Assembly: GCA_029962745.1 (NCBI GenBank)
Contig: CM057154.1
Coordinates: 14,751,763 to 14,815,762, forward strand
From: Echinometra lucunter
Taxonomy: Eukaryota > Echinodermata > Echinoidea > Camarodonta > Echinometridae
Reading direction: 5' to 3'
Length of the DNA stretch: 64,000 nucleotides
Part shown: positions 50,504 to 61,196 of the stretch, in pieces
Layout: the number at the start of each line of letters is the position of its first letter
Numbering within the stretch: the stretch's first letter is position 1
Made by a program: the position numbers and the translations under genes
The notes under the pieces: generated by a model
What the model was told of the DNA's origin: nothing
The model's input: only the letters and a program-made list of their open reading frames with translations
Databases searched by the model: none

Positions 50504-51405
50504 AAAGACATTGGTTAACCCATAGAGGTACAGTGTCTCCTTTAGGAGACGCTTTGGCAGTATCTGCTGATCCAGAATGCTGGGCATTACACACTACATA
50601 TGAGCCGAAAGAGAAAAATTCACTGAAAGTTTGGAGTCCATTCCCAGTGCAGAATGTTGTTGCATTTTCGAATTAGAGGAGTTTAAATGTAACTAATCAT
50701 TAAACTCTGTAAATTGGAAATGCAGTGAATATAATATAATCACCATTTTCGTGTTCAAATTGGCGGTTTCAGCTTACATTTTGCAGTCATAATTCATTTT
50801 GGTTCATGTTATATCTATATTTATTTTTTTCAAATTATGTAAGAGTGGAAAAAATAATATTTGTTGCCAATTTGAGGATTGAAGATGATTAATTTAGACC
50901 TCTAAAAAGCTCTGTACTTCTATGGGTTAACATTGTTATGATTTAAAAAAAAACTTGTTTTGTTACTTGAAAATGGGATAAACATAAGGGTTATAAAAAA
51001 TACCAGTCTGAAAGTTTCAAAGTATAATATCCACAGGAAGTATCTTTAAATATCAAAAGCGTGAACCAATGTTTGAAAAATATACGAGGGTCGGTTGCAC
51101 AGAATAGACATAAGGAGTGCGCATGCGCGTATGACTCACCTTACCATACTGTGTGTATTGGCGTATCACGCGGCAGGAGGCACATAACGGCATTTTCAAA
51201 TTCAAGCAAAGTGGTCCTCTTAGTGATTGTCTCGTGAGACGAAGGATAATAAAATCGCCGTTTGCGTCTAACTTGCACTTTTTCATTCCAAATTATGGTT
51301 GGTTTCAGGGTTTTTGAGTACAAATACAAGTACTCATACATATGTTTCAGCTTAGTTTGAGAATTTTTTAAATCAGCTACTCACAAAGTTAGCCAATGCC
51401 TTTAA
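50504..51405 (-). mobile_element. TTAA-ended MITE family A, copy 4, interrupted by a family B MITE
   Basis: On the minus strand it runs from TTAAAGGCATTGGCTAAC (51405 downward) to AAGACATTGGTTAA at the left. Without the nested insertion it is about 490 bp, like the other copies. It carries TGCGCATGCGCG at 51118-51129 and GATTGTCTCGTGAGACGAAG. The left end is split at GTTAAC by the element at 50519-50926. Confidence 0.88.
50519..50926 (+). mobile_element. piggyBac-like MITE family B, copy 2 (nested, with TTAA duplication)
   Basis: It begins CCCATAGAGGTACAG and ends CTGTACTTCTATGGG. TTAA lies on both sides (50515-50518, 50927-50930). Removing it and one TTAA restores ACATTGGTTAACATTG, exactly the uninterrupted sequence in family A copy 1. 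TTAA duplication with CCC...GGG ends is the piggyBac signature. The terminal part has an inner palindrome GTCTCCTTTAGGAGAC. 408 bp, no coding capacity. Confidence 0.92.
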
Positions 51406-52221
51406 GCTTGCTGAATAAACACAGGAAACATATTGCAACCCTATTTGTCTTTGCGATTGCAGACAATAGACAAGTGGTATTCTTGAACTCATACATGTAC
51501 ACGTAAAGTACATGTATGAGAGTTTCAAGAGCCGTCAACGTAATACCGGTAAAAATACTATAGAGACATTTATACTGCGCAACATATCCATCACAAAGGG
51601 TGGTTAAAGTGCTTTACAATTTGAAATTGATTACAAGGTAAACTTAGAGAGCATAAAATACATATTCAGGAGAAGGTACTTGTATTCACAGTATTCATCA
51701 AAAAATGTGTTTTCATTTGCCCTTGAAGCTACAGTGAACTGGCGCTTATAAAGCTCTGAAATAATAGTACCAACTTGAGGCTACTCACAACGAGAGACTG
51801 TCTTAGAAACATTACGCCCTTCTTGGCTTCTTGTGAACTGCCTTAGTCTGAATACATATACATTTGTACAGATGTGTCTCAAAAATAAAGCTCGCGTTGA
51901 TGAGAATGATGCATGCTGGGAGAAAAAAAACGGGACAAAATCAGTAGTTTAGGACCGAGATGGTGCTATTTCGAAATCCCATACAAGGGCGCCAGTTTGC
52001 TCTGGCTTTAAAATCATTAAGAGTCTCACAATCTTCTATTGCTTTGGGGAGATGGTTCCACGATTGGGGAGCTGCTGACACAAAGCTGCCGATACTGAAT
52101 TTTAACTCTGGCCCAAACGCCGTGCATAAACCTACATGTAGTAACCTACATGTACAACTGTAAGTAACCTAACCCAAACCTAAAACCTTATTGCAAATTT
52201 ACCTGACCCTAACCATGTCTC

Positions 52222-52445
52222 TCTGACAAAATAGAGCCTGAAATTTTAAGCCTTACTTTTTTTTACTAAAATTTTCTTTAAAATCCACCCAAAGTATGCA
52301 CCAGATCCTTCAATTTCAATTTTGAAAAAGCAAAAGTGTCCTGTGACCAGCTCAATTGCTTCGCTCCATCCTTACATGTTCCCTAAAACATTTTACATAA
52401 ATACCCTTGCCCCCCCCCCCTCCCCAGTAAAAAATTCTTGCATTC
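52222..52445 (+). repeat. Dispersed repeat, copy 1 (relative of 56577-56851)
   Basis: It shares with 56577-56851 the order ACCAGATCCT.CAATTTC.ATTTT, GACCAGCTC..TCGCTTC.CTCC, a TTA.ATTTT segment, TTGCCCCCCCCC, then AAAAAATTCT. The terminal inverted repeat seen in the other copy is lost here. Confidence 0.7.
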
Positions 52446-52756
52446 AGCCTTGTATCTGGATGAAGAATAAATACTCAGAAAATCAATTAATGTGTAATGA
52501 CGTTCAAAATTAGCCTTCATGTAATTCACACATTCCAATTTGGGAATAATAAATTCATATACATGTAGATCTAGTTGTAAAATCAACATTACTGGTGATG
52601 GTTGTACTTTTATAGACTAATTAAAAATATAAATACAGAGAAGCTTGAGAAGTTGGAACTTGGAGAATGATCACAACTGGGTTCAATTCAGTACCGGTGG
52701 CGGTAACAATTCTAACATTAGATTTACACTAACTGCAACTGTAGACCAAAAATTCT

Positions 52757-52841
52757 GTCTCTTGTTTATATTATTTGGATAGGGTCGGCATCTCAATTAG
52801 GTGCCGACCCTACCCAAATAAGAGGCTATCAAAATAGAGAC
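52757..52841. repeat. Compact hairpin with a near-perfect 20-bp stem
   Basis: TTATTTGGATAGGGTCGGCA (52771-52790) faces TGCCGACCCTACCCAAATAA (52802-52821) across an 11-nt loop, with a single G-T type difference. Weaker pairing extends outwards to GTCTCT / AGAGAC, making a stem-loop of about 85 nt. Size and shape would suit a microRNA precursor, but a very small MITE explains it as well. Confidence 0.65.
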
Positions 52842-53371
52842 ATATATTTCAGTCTAGATTAATTCAATTCTTTATTTATTTCAATCATAAAAACTAAGTT
52901 AGACTATGAAGTATTTTAAAATGATTGTACAAAATGAATTGACAAAGAAAAAGGAAAAATTTTAAAAAGCAAAAAGCTTGATGAAAAGTACTTCCCATAC
53001 AAAATAATGAGCATCCAATCAACATTAAACTGTATTATAAAATGGATCATCAAGTAAGCACTACAAAAATATAGACCCAGTCCAGGACCAATACAAGTTT
53101 CTATCCCAATTTGTTCCCCTTTTTATTCAAGTTTCAATCATAAAACATGATATATTTCTAGACCTCTTTTAGAAATTAGAGTTCATGGAATGATGGAGTT
53201 AGATAGTTTAGTTTAGGCTTAAATGGTAGGAAGCCTTACTTAGTAAACTTTTTAGATCATAAATGACATCTTTGACATGTTTTCTAAGTCTTGAAGAAGT
53301 GTGTAGAATAGGGTCGAATTGAAGGTGAATGAGATATGTCATTTGCATTTGTAAAGTTTGGGGATAATTAC

Positions 53372-53584
53372 CTGCAGCACTTCGCCCTCAGCACCGATCT
53401 TCGCGCCAGCCGGCGAGAAGTTCCCCGTCAAATGGTAAGTCTTGGTCGTATACTCGGCATTCACGGCCGTTTCGAATAGCAATACATCAATACGGGCCCT
53501 ACTCGCGTCATTCGTAAGGGCCGAATCTTTGGCAGAAATCCCCACAAAAAACGCACATAACAGCCATATTTTACAGGTCACCAT
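53372..53584 (-). CDS. znrf3: ZNRF3/RNF43-like E3 ubiquitin ligase, exon 1 (signal peptide and start of PA domain)
   Basis: This exon encodes residues 1-71. The start is the first in-frame ATG, in a strong ACCATGG context (ATG at 53584-53582). Residues 1-18 look like a signal peptide, with a hydrophobic core IWLLCAFFVGISA. Then come DVLLFETAV, EYTTKTYHLTGNFS and AGAKIGAEGEVLQ, which match the start of the ectodomain in vertebrate ZNRF3 (YTT..LTGRFS, GA.LSAEGE). An N-glycosylation sequon NFS lies at residues 55-57. The exon ends in phase 0 after CAG, followed by the donor GTAATT. Known for the family: ZNRF3 and RNF43 are single-pass plasma-membrane RING ligases that ubiquitinate Frizzled and LRP6, lowering Wnt signalling, and R-spondins bind their PA domain to clear them. 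Inferred: this is the single invertebrate orthologue of that pair. The TM segment, RING and tail are outside the window. Confidence 0.9.
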
Positions 53585-53960
53585 GGTGCTCACATGTCTG
53601 GATAATCTCCAGCCGAAATGCCATGCAGAATCGGAGATAAAATAGCTCAAATTCAGTCATTAATAGTCTTCCAAATATTCATCGCATAGGCAGTTTGTTC
53701 AAAACTCCAGATCCGCGAACTCCGCTTGATCGTAAACGCTAATCCTTACGGCCTGGCGTAGAACGCGGGGTGATGCTGATATGCATTGCCCTACCATACA
53801 TTTGTGTACAAAAAATAAATTCAGCGAGGAATTTTCACAGCGCTAGCTGGTTCGTTCACTCGTGTTGATAAGAGTCGTAGTCGGCTTCCTTTGATGTTTC
53901 TCTGTCACGTGACAATTGGAGGCCCGCCTCCAACAAAATGGACGGCTCCATTTTATCATG
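53585..53960 (-). promoter_or_regulatory. znrf3: 5' UTR and putative proximal promoter of the ZNRF3-like gene
   Basis: This is the region directly upstream of the start codon. It holds CCTTTGATG at 53888-53896, a TCF/LEF-type site. A perfect palindrome GTCACGTGAC at 53904-53913 is an E-box of the USF/MITF/TFEB type. A GC-box-like near-palindrome GGAGGCCCGCCTCC lies at 53918-53931, and a YY1-like pair AAAATGG / CCATTTT lies at 53935-53954. Their clustering within 70 bp, about 300-370 bp from the ATG, suggests the core promoter. Vertebrate ZNRF3 and RNF43 are Wnt/beta-catenin target genes, so a TCF site here fits feedback control. The transcription start cannot be placed from sequence alone. 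Confidence 0.5.
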
Positions 53961-54750
53961 GGGTTTAAAAATACTTATTAATCTGGTCAATTTAGTAATA
54001 TGAACATTATGAAATGAGAATAACACGAGTGCATATTATGATCTTTGAAGTAATTTCATAGAGACCCTCATGTCATGTCATCATTTAACCTCGATTTACC
54101 ATCATTCCCATGTACATATATTCTAGAAAATCACAAAAACCTCTAGATCTACAATATAGATGGGGGTCGATTCACCCCTGTGACTCCCCAAGTCACATCT
54201 TCAGTCAAGTCATTCAGTAAATCTTCGATTATCGGGAGGATCAAAAGAACAAAAGAATTATATTATTTCGATCAAGAAACCGCAGCAAATACGAGCAATC
54301 AATTGCCGTTGAAAACACGGCGAGACATAAGCACTACTGCTGACATAATAAGTACCTCTTTCTTGCATCATCACAGCAAAACCATTCGTCCCTCTCTATA
54401 ACCCCTCCCTAACCCAACCTCCTATCCGGCACCGCCCTAGTCCCCCAACCCCCTCCTATACTACCTGTCTGCGCTAAATGATCCGATAGACAGGTCAATG
54501 TTACAGCTCTTGATGATTTTGCCATATTTTCGTCATGCTGAACTCCAGCCTTTTGGATAAAGGGCCCGATTGTATGTCCCTCGGATGATTACTGAGATCA
54601 CAGACAAAGATAGCAAGAAACACGTGGGATAATTATTTCATACTAAAATCAAACAAAACAAAACAACAACAAAACGGGGGGGGGAGGAGAACACTTTCCT
54701 TTAAACATTTTCTAGCATGATGGATGGTGAGGTATATAAAAGAAAAGGGT

Positions 54751-54784
54751 ATAGATAGATAAACAACAGAAAGATGGATAGATG

Positions 54785-54820
<36 letters not shown>

Positions 54821-54855
54821 CATGTAGATATAGATAGATGGACAGACAGACAGAT

Positions 54856-54914
<59 letters not shown>

Positions 54915-54926
54915 GACAGATAGATT
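54751..54926. repeat. (GATA)n microsatellite with GACA and GGAT variants
   Basis: Long ATAG/GATA runs broken by CATGTAGATATAGATAGATG and GACAGACAGACAG. Confidence 0.95.
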
Positions 54927-55026
54927 ATTTAAAGAGTATTTTATAGAGTATTCAAAATTGAATCCGGTATCATTCATGGAACAAACAGATGGATGGATGG
55001 ACAGATACTTTAGGCAGAGTTTGTGA

Positions 55027-55099
55027 ACCACCGACTAGTAAGGAGAATCTTTCAATAGGAACTTGTTTCCTTCTCATCCTCAGCCGCCAGTCGGTGGTA
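55027..55099. repeat. Short inverted repeat
   Basis: ACCACCGACT and AGTCGGTGGT are perfect 10-bp inverted arms about 53 bp apart, next to the larger fold-back at 55133. Confidence 0.7.
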
Positions 55100-55132
55100 T
55101 AGGCTCTTTCTTTCTTGTTTCCTTCACTTTCA

Positions 55133-55339
55133 AAACTAAAATGTTAAATCACCATTTAAAGGGTTGAGGAGTGACTACATTTTAAAAATGGTTGATTAAC
55201 ACTTTGACCTCGGTGCCGATTCAACACTATAAAATATATATGGTTCCAGCCTTTATAGTGTTGAATCCAGCATGTTCAAAGTGTTTATCTACCAGTAGTC
55301 ACTCCTCGGCCCTTTCAATGGTGATTTAACATTTAGTTT
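55133..55339. mobile_element. Fold-back element with arms of ~95 bp
   Basis: The left arm AAACTAAAATGTTAAATCAC...AGGAGTGACTAC...AACACTTTGA...ATTCAACACTATAAA is mirrored by the right arm almost to the centre, with about 85-90% match by eye. The whole unit would form a hairpin of about 205 nt if transcribed. No target duplication was found. Confidence 0.85.
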
Positions 55340-55385
55340 CATTTAGAGTGTGCACGTCCTTATCTTTGCCTGGAAAATAAATACT

Positions 55386-55485
55386 ACAAATAAATAAATA
55401 AATAAGTAAATAAATAAATATATGTTTATATAAAAAAATAAATAAGTGAATACATAAATGAATAAATGAATGAATAAATAGATAT
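55386..55485. repeat. (AAAT)n microsatellite
   Basis: AAATAAATAAATA and AATGAATG units on the plus strand; C-rich homopolymer blocks follow at 55541-55592. Confidence 0.9.
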
Positions 55486-55849
55486 AGATACAAATGCAGA
55501 TCTCAGGTTTGTGAAAGAGGAGGAAATGTTGAACTTCCCACCCCCAGCCCTCCCCCCTCCCCCCTCCCCCCCCTCCCCCCCCCCCCCCCCCCGATATCTG
55601 AGTCTTCAATGAATTTACGCTTTATGCAGAGGCAACTGTCTGGATGTTAATCTAATGAATAGATAGTGATATAGATAGATGGAAAGATAGATAGGTAGGT
55701 AGTTTAAATGAAAATCAGATTGCTCTGAGTTCCTCTTCCTCCTCGTTTTCAGTCGCTCCTTCTTTTTCTGTTGCTTACTTCTTTTAGTGATTCTTCTTTT
55801 TCATCATAGTTGTTTATGTTCCATGCAACAAAATGATGGACATATAGCT

Positions 55850-55872
55850 GATAGTTAGATAGATAGATAGAT

Positions 55873-55929
<57 letters not shown>

Positions 55930-55953
55930 CTGATTGATAGATAGATAGATATA
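55850..55953. repeat. (ATAG)n microsatellite
   Basis: About 22 ATAG units with two short interruptions. Confidence 0.95.
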
Positions 55954-56576
55954 CAAACATGAAGAATGCCCATACAATTCCTCAATAGCTTTTTCTTTTC
56001 TGTTTCTTTTACTTCTTCTAGTGATTCTTTAATCATTATTATTATTGTCACATTATCATTATTTTCATTGTTATTATGGTTCTTATGTGGCGTAACTACA
56101 GGGGGGGGGGCATGGGGGCAATTGGGCGCATGAGGTGACCAAATGAATAATTTAGATGTTTCATATGCTCATAATATAATTTACTGAAGGGGTTACTAAA
56201 AAGAGTGTGCTTCCTCGCTCGCTTCACTCGCTCGTAATGGTTAGAGACATGGTGGTTTCGGACAGAAAACAGTAGACCAGGGATGTGCTTAAAATCACTG
56301 GCAGCGAGGTGACTAGATATTAAATTGAAATATCATATAGGCATATAGTGGTCCGATAATGTATTTTTATAATGAAATAACATGTCTTGTATTCCAAATA
56401 AAGTTGTAATTTTCGGCTAGCTCGCTTCGCTTGCTCGCCAAATTTAAAAACATGGTGGTATCTAGCAAGATGCGTCATTTTTCCAAAATTCCAAAACACT
56501 TCACGTCTCTTGGTTCGTTATTACTGCTGTAATTGTTAACAATCATGAACCACACACACCCGCACAAACCCGGTGC

Positions 56577-56851
56577 CATGGCCGTACACAGCAGGGGCAA
56601 GGTGGAGGTTGCCCTCAGAAATTTTGAATACTGAACATTTTTTTTTTTACTGAAAATTGTCAAAAAAGGTTCACCAAAAGCGTGTACCAGATCCTCCAAT
56701 TTCGATTTTCAAAAAAAAAAAAAACACACACAAAAGCTCCTTCATGACCAGCTCGGTCGCTTCACTCCCGGATCCCTCGCTTTCGTATTTCTTAGAAAAT
56801 TTTACACGCTTTGCCCCCCCCCCCCGGAAAAAAATTCTACGTACGGCCATG
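56577..56851. mobile_element. Dispersed repeat, copy 2, with CATGGCCGTAC ends
   Basis: Perfect 11-bp inverted ends CATGGCCGTAC / GTACGGCCATG. The interior has AGATCCTCCAATTTCGATTT, GACCAGCTCGGTCGCTTCAC, a 14-C run and AAAAAAATTCTACG. A partial relative lies at 52222-52445. Nearby GCTCGCTTCACTCGCTCG phrases (56215-56430) have the same flavour and may derive from related copies. Confidence 0.75.
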
Positions 56852-58493
56852 CTCAGTGCCCCCAATGCGTTGACCCACGGTACGCCACTGCTATTATTAT
56901 TATTATTACTATCACATTATCATTATTTTTATTGTTATTTTTGTTCTTATTACTATTATCATTACTATATTATCATCATTATATAATTTTAATCAGTTAC
57001 GCCTGCATTGGAGAGGAAAAGCGACACCGAGGCTCAGTTCTCTCCTCATGCTTAATATGGTAATTAACTAATAGGGATGGACGTGCCGGTGTATACACCA
57101 AGGTTTCCCTATATTCTTCGAATTTTGCAGTGTTTTTTTTTTTTTTTTATAGAAAAACTATGCAAGAAATCGTTGAATTGCTATAAATCGGGTAGATCTG
57201 ACATACAGTATGTCAAACCTGCATAGAAATTTTTTAAAAAATCAAATAAGTCGGCATCCGGGTAACATCGTTTGGCAAAATAAAACACTTGAGAAAGCCG
57301 GCGAAAATTCGTGTAAATATCAGCCTTAAGGAGATTTTATTCTAAACTTTGTGAGATACAACTATACCACCTCCGAGCTGAACACCATATTTTGTCTGCA
57401 TTGCTTCACTGTTGTACTAGAATCCCGCTAGAATGTAACAGCTGAATGAAATCAATCAAAAACAAACAAGGGAAATAAATGAAACTTGCTTGTTAACCTG
57501 AGCCATTTGATAGAAAACGAAAAATAGAAAATAAAAACATCCTCAGATCAGGGCAAATCCAGGATTTTGTTATATGGAAGGAAAATAATGAAAAACTACA
57601 CATATGAGGAGACAATATTTGTTTATTTTGCTTTGCTTTGTTTTTTGTTTTTGTTCCTGTTGTTGTTTTTTTCATGGGGGGGGGGGGGCAAACGGGCGGG
57701 TAGTAATCACGAAATCCGTCACCAGTATTCAGTCACATGAAGTCCAATATTAATAGTGCCAATGAGAGTGGGGTACTTGATCCCTAAGCACATCCCTTCC
57801 GAGTTCCGACTGCCCTTTCATATTCCGAAATAATGAGTTTTATCAAACCAATTTACTCTTGATTTAAACCACGTCCACTAGCCATAAGAAGTGTTTTTGT
57901 ACAACAAAACATATACCAAAATTCCTTATACCATGATTATATTTCTTCCTAACTGTAGGAATTTCATATTTATGTTAATCTCTTGCATTGCCTTTTCGTT
58001 CTCACTATTTCCTCATCGATGATTTGTTCCGCTAATTACTGTTACATCTAAATGCAAGGGAATATGTTTGAGGCGGGGCATCCTAAATATATGTAAATGT
58101 GTTAATCGTGTGATTTTATATTTTTTTCTCTTTTTTATGGTGGCGGGAGGGGGGGGGGGGAGACTGGCGTGTGACATATTTTTAGTTCATGTCACATTCC
58201 ATATCAATTGTGCTCTCTCTCTCTCTCTCTCATTTCTTTGTCATATATCTTTCCGATTGTCTATTAGTATTTGGGCAAGACCTGGAGATCTCAAATGAAA
58301 GTGGAAGGAGAAGTCACAAGAGGGCGTTTATCCATTACTAGTATTGGATTGACGTTATTTTTCCCACTGAACTCCATACTCTATACGTAGTATAGAGTTC
58401 ATTGAATTTCCCCCTGTCTGAAGATACGATTCAGACATAAAGCTGTAAATCTGCTTACACAAGCTGGGATTCTGCTTACACATTAAATCAACC

Positions 58494-58773
58494 TTCACTC
58501 CTCATCATTCATAAGCCATAATTATTGATTTTCACACTTCTATTGTGTCGATTTGTCAACAGAAACACAAATTTAAGAAATTCAAAATTTCATGAACACA
58601 ATTTCAGCAAATTGTATAAATCTTAAGTGACCTTTTCACTCCTCTTTGTCATTCATAATCCATGATTACTGATTTTAATGCTTGTATGGTGTTGATTTTT
58701 CAACAGGAGCACAAATTTCAGAAATTCAAAATTTAATGAACACAATTTGGGCAAATCTTGTAAAACTTAAGTG
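58494..58773. repeat. Tandem duplication, ~141-bp unit, two copies
   Basis: TTCACTCCTC, CATTCATAA.CCAT.ATTA, GATTT.TCAACAG, ACAAATTT.AGAAATTCAAAA, TT.ATGAACACAATTT and CTTAAGTG recur in the same order, starting at 58494 and 58635. Confidence 0.8.
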
Positions 58774-60286
58774 TGAAATATTTGATTGAAAAAAGTATTT
58801 TTCAATTATCAAAAGTGTGATTTTTAAATATAAGAGTAATAAATAAAATTCCTGTGAAGAACAGAAAGCAAGGAAGGTAGAAATTGCAAAGTTAAGCAAA
58901 CAACTAGACATAAAAGACAAAAGATAGATTAATAAAAAGACAAACACAAAACAGAATTCTGCTTGTAAAGAAAAAATCCACAAAAACACAAAATACGACC
59001 CCAAACAAACTCACACATAAACACAATTCATAGATGGCAGGAGAAATTTGAATTTTTCTGTCCAAAAAATTTATTAACATAGAAAAGCAGTACAGAAGCA
59101 GGCTCAGTATTATGAGCTGCATTTTATCACCCGATGCATTAAGATATGTCAAAATGACATAGATGTTTTATCTTTAAAGCAATAATTACAAACTTAGAAG
59201 AATAGTATACCCAATCCGTTGAGGGACTGAATAGCATTAACTCATATACAATGGATACTTTAACAAAGAATTAATGGCCTTCAGCCTGCCAGCGGACTAT
59301 ACAGTGGGATACTTCTAAAATGACAAATCAGAGCCTTTAAAATTTTTTAAATGGAAAGTTTTGAAATGTACTCTTATTCATATGTGCCCCCCCCCAAAAG
59401 AAACATATTTAGATGGAAAGCAGAAAACATGACATCCAGCAGCACAATGAAAAAGTTACAGTAAACCAATTTAGAAATCTTACTGAGGTTTGGCGAGAAG
59501 GTTTGTTCACATATGGTTTGAGGTTTAATGCTTTTCTCCTTTACATCCATGATTTTTAATGCAGATTAAATGAGGCACTTACTAATCCTGGACACATTCT
59601 CCGTGTGAAAATACAGAACACCATGTTAGAGTACTATATCTCTTACACAAGGAATTGTAATAAAGGGGGACAACTATATACAGAAATTACAATTAGTTGT
59701 ATCTCTAATAAAGAACAAAGAGAAGGGGGGGGGGGGGGACTAATTACAACAAAAACGCCGCCAAAAAGATAACACTAGATCCAAAGATGAAATTAGCTGG
59801 ATTGTTCTGGATATACTTTTATGACACAAATCTTGATCTGACTGTAATTTTACTTTTTCTATACAACATAATCTAAAGACGAAAGAATGAAAATATTCAT
59901 ATCACACAACAATTTGATGTCTGTATTTGCATTTCTATCTGCATTTTTCTGATTTTTTCCTCTCTTCCTTGGCAGCAAAATTTTATGACCCAAAAGGCCA
60001 CAAGTAGTCCATGACTACGGCCTTTTCCACATATACTCTATAATAGACAGACCATCAAATAAACTAGACCAATATATTTTTCTTCTTTCTTTTTTTTTTC
60101 CAGATGGCCCCTCCCCCCTCTCAAGGAGCATTTTATAAACTGTACATAGTATTAATCTACACTACCATAGTATTCAATAGTGCTTCATCAAGATATCAAT
60201 AAACAACTTCTTCACAGAAATGCCTTACAGTTACCCAGACGTGGTGTACAGACCGAACCGAGAAGCGTTTTGTGGGCAGCGCCATT

Positions 60287-60962
60287 ACTGCGGTGTCCCC
60301 AAATTAATGCGTATGTAACTCTATGGTTGGGAATGGATTTCTCTACTGTGCACGCTACCAAAGATCATAAAGCGCACACTTTATAATCTTTGCGCACTAC
60401 ATACAGCTATGGGACACCGCGGAAATGCATTGCACTAACTCTAAGAGGACACCGCAGTTTGGATGGATCATCTGCTGCCCTGAACGATAAGTTGGATCGG
60501 TCTATAAATGGCACTTTGCGCAGTGCTTGCAAAAATCCCACTGGGCAGCACCATGGCAGTTCTGTGCGAGGTACACGTTTACCCCTGTGTTATTGAGATG
60601 AGCATCACGTGTGAACCAGTCTAGTCGTGAATACGCAAACATATGCCAGCAATGCGAAAAATCACTGCATGCACTGCCCGAACTGGCCTCATTATATTTG
60701 ATCCAACACTGCACTGCGAAAGCGACTTTCTCATTGGTGTGTGTGTGTCATAGAGATGTATACTGCCTTCATAAGTATACATCTCTATGGTGAGTATTAT
60801 GCATCACATCACACACGAAAGTGAGTGTGAGCGAGCGAGCCAATGTGCTACGTACCCAAAATACTCTTTGATCACACCACAAACCATCGCCGAGGCTCAG
60901 AAACTGTCATGTCAATGTACAGTGGGATTTTTGCAAGAACTGCGTGAAGTGCCATCTATACA
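60287..60962. repeat. Nested set of inverted repeats
   Basis: Three inverted pairs are interleaved. ACTGCGGTGTCC (60287) pairs with GGACACCGCAGT (60447), with another GGGACACCGC at 60411. A 43-bp arm at 60501-60543 (TCTATAAATGGCACTTTGCG onward) pairs with 60920-60962, about 39 of 43 matching. A perfect 15-bp hairpin CATAGAGATGTATAC / GTATACATCTCTATG sits at 60749-60789 with an 11-nt loop. Base composition is richer in GC than the surroundings. It is probably one or two fold-back elements; boundaries are uncertain. Confidence 0.7.
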
Positions 60963-61196
60963 CCAAGTCTGGACAACTTTAAATTTATGGTCTCTATGTA
61001 ATATCATTGTAATAGATGAATGAATATATCGCGACTACACGCATAATAGTTCACTTGGATGAATAACTACTATGTTAGAGATACATAGAAATTGTCTACA
61101 GCATGTTGAGCTAAGAAATGCACAACCATGATCTGATGTTTGAACAAATAAACCATGTACTGGGGAGCATGATTATGAAATCTATCTAAATCAGTT

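Larger units (their letters stand above)
15867..53371 (-). other. znrf3: Intron 1 of the ZNRF3-like gene (37.5 kb)
   Basis: The intron runs from the donor GTAATT after exon 1 to the acceptor TTTTTTCCAG before exon 2. A very long first intron is also seen in vertebrate ZNRF3. It carries most of the repeats listed separately. Stretches with no element that I can define include 15900-16790, 17910-19980, 20480-21350, 24010-24830, 26420-27240, 27550-28190, 31150-32420, 34000-35540, 36860-38220, 41080-42690, 45830-47210 and 51410-52220. Some of these (for example 18290-18560 and 35040-35460) have even base composition and could hold enhancers. Confidence 0.8.

Noticed and set aside
53585..53650. 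Upstream extension of exon 1 to a further start
   Set aside because: The extended frame begins with TTG. The first ATG is at 53584, has an ideal context and sits directly before the signal peptide.
54633..55031. 132-codon minus-strand frame with IYLS repeats
   Set aside because: It is the translation of the (GATA)n microsatellite.
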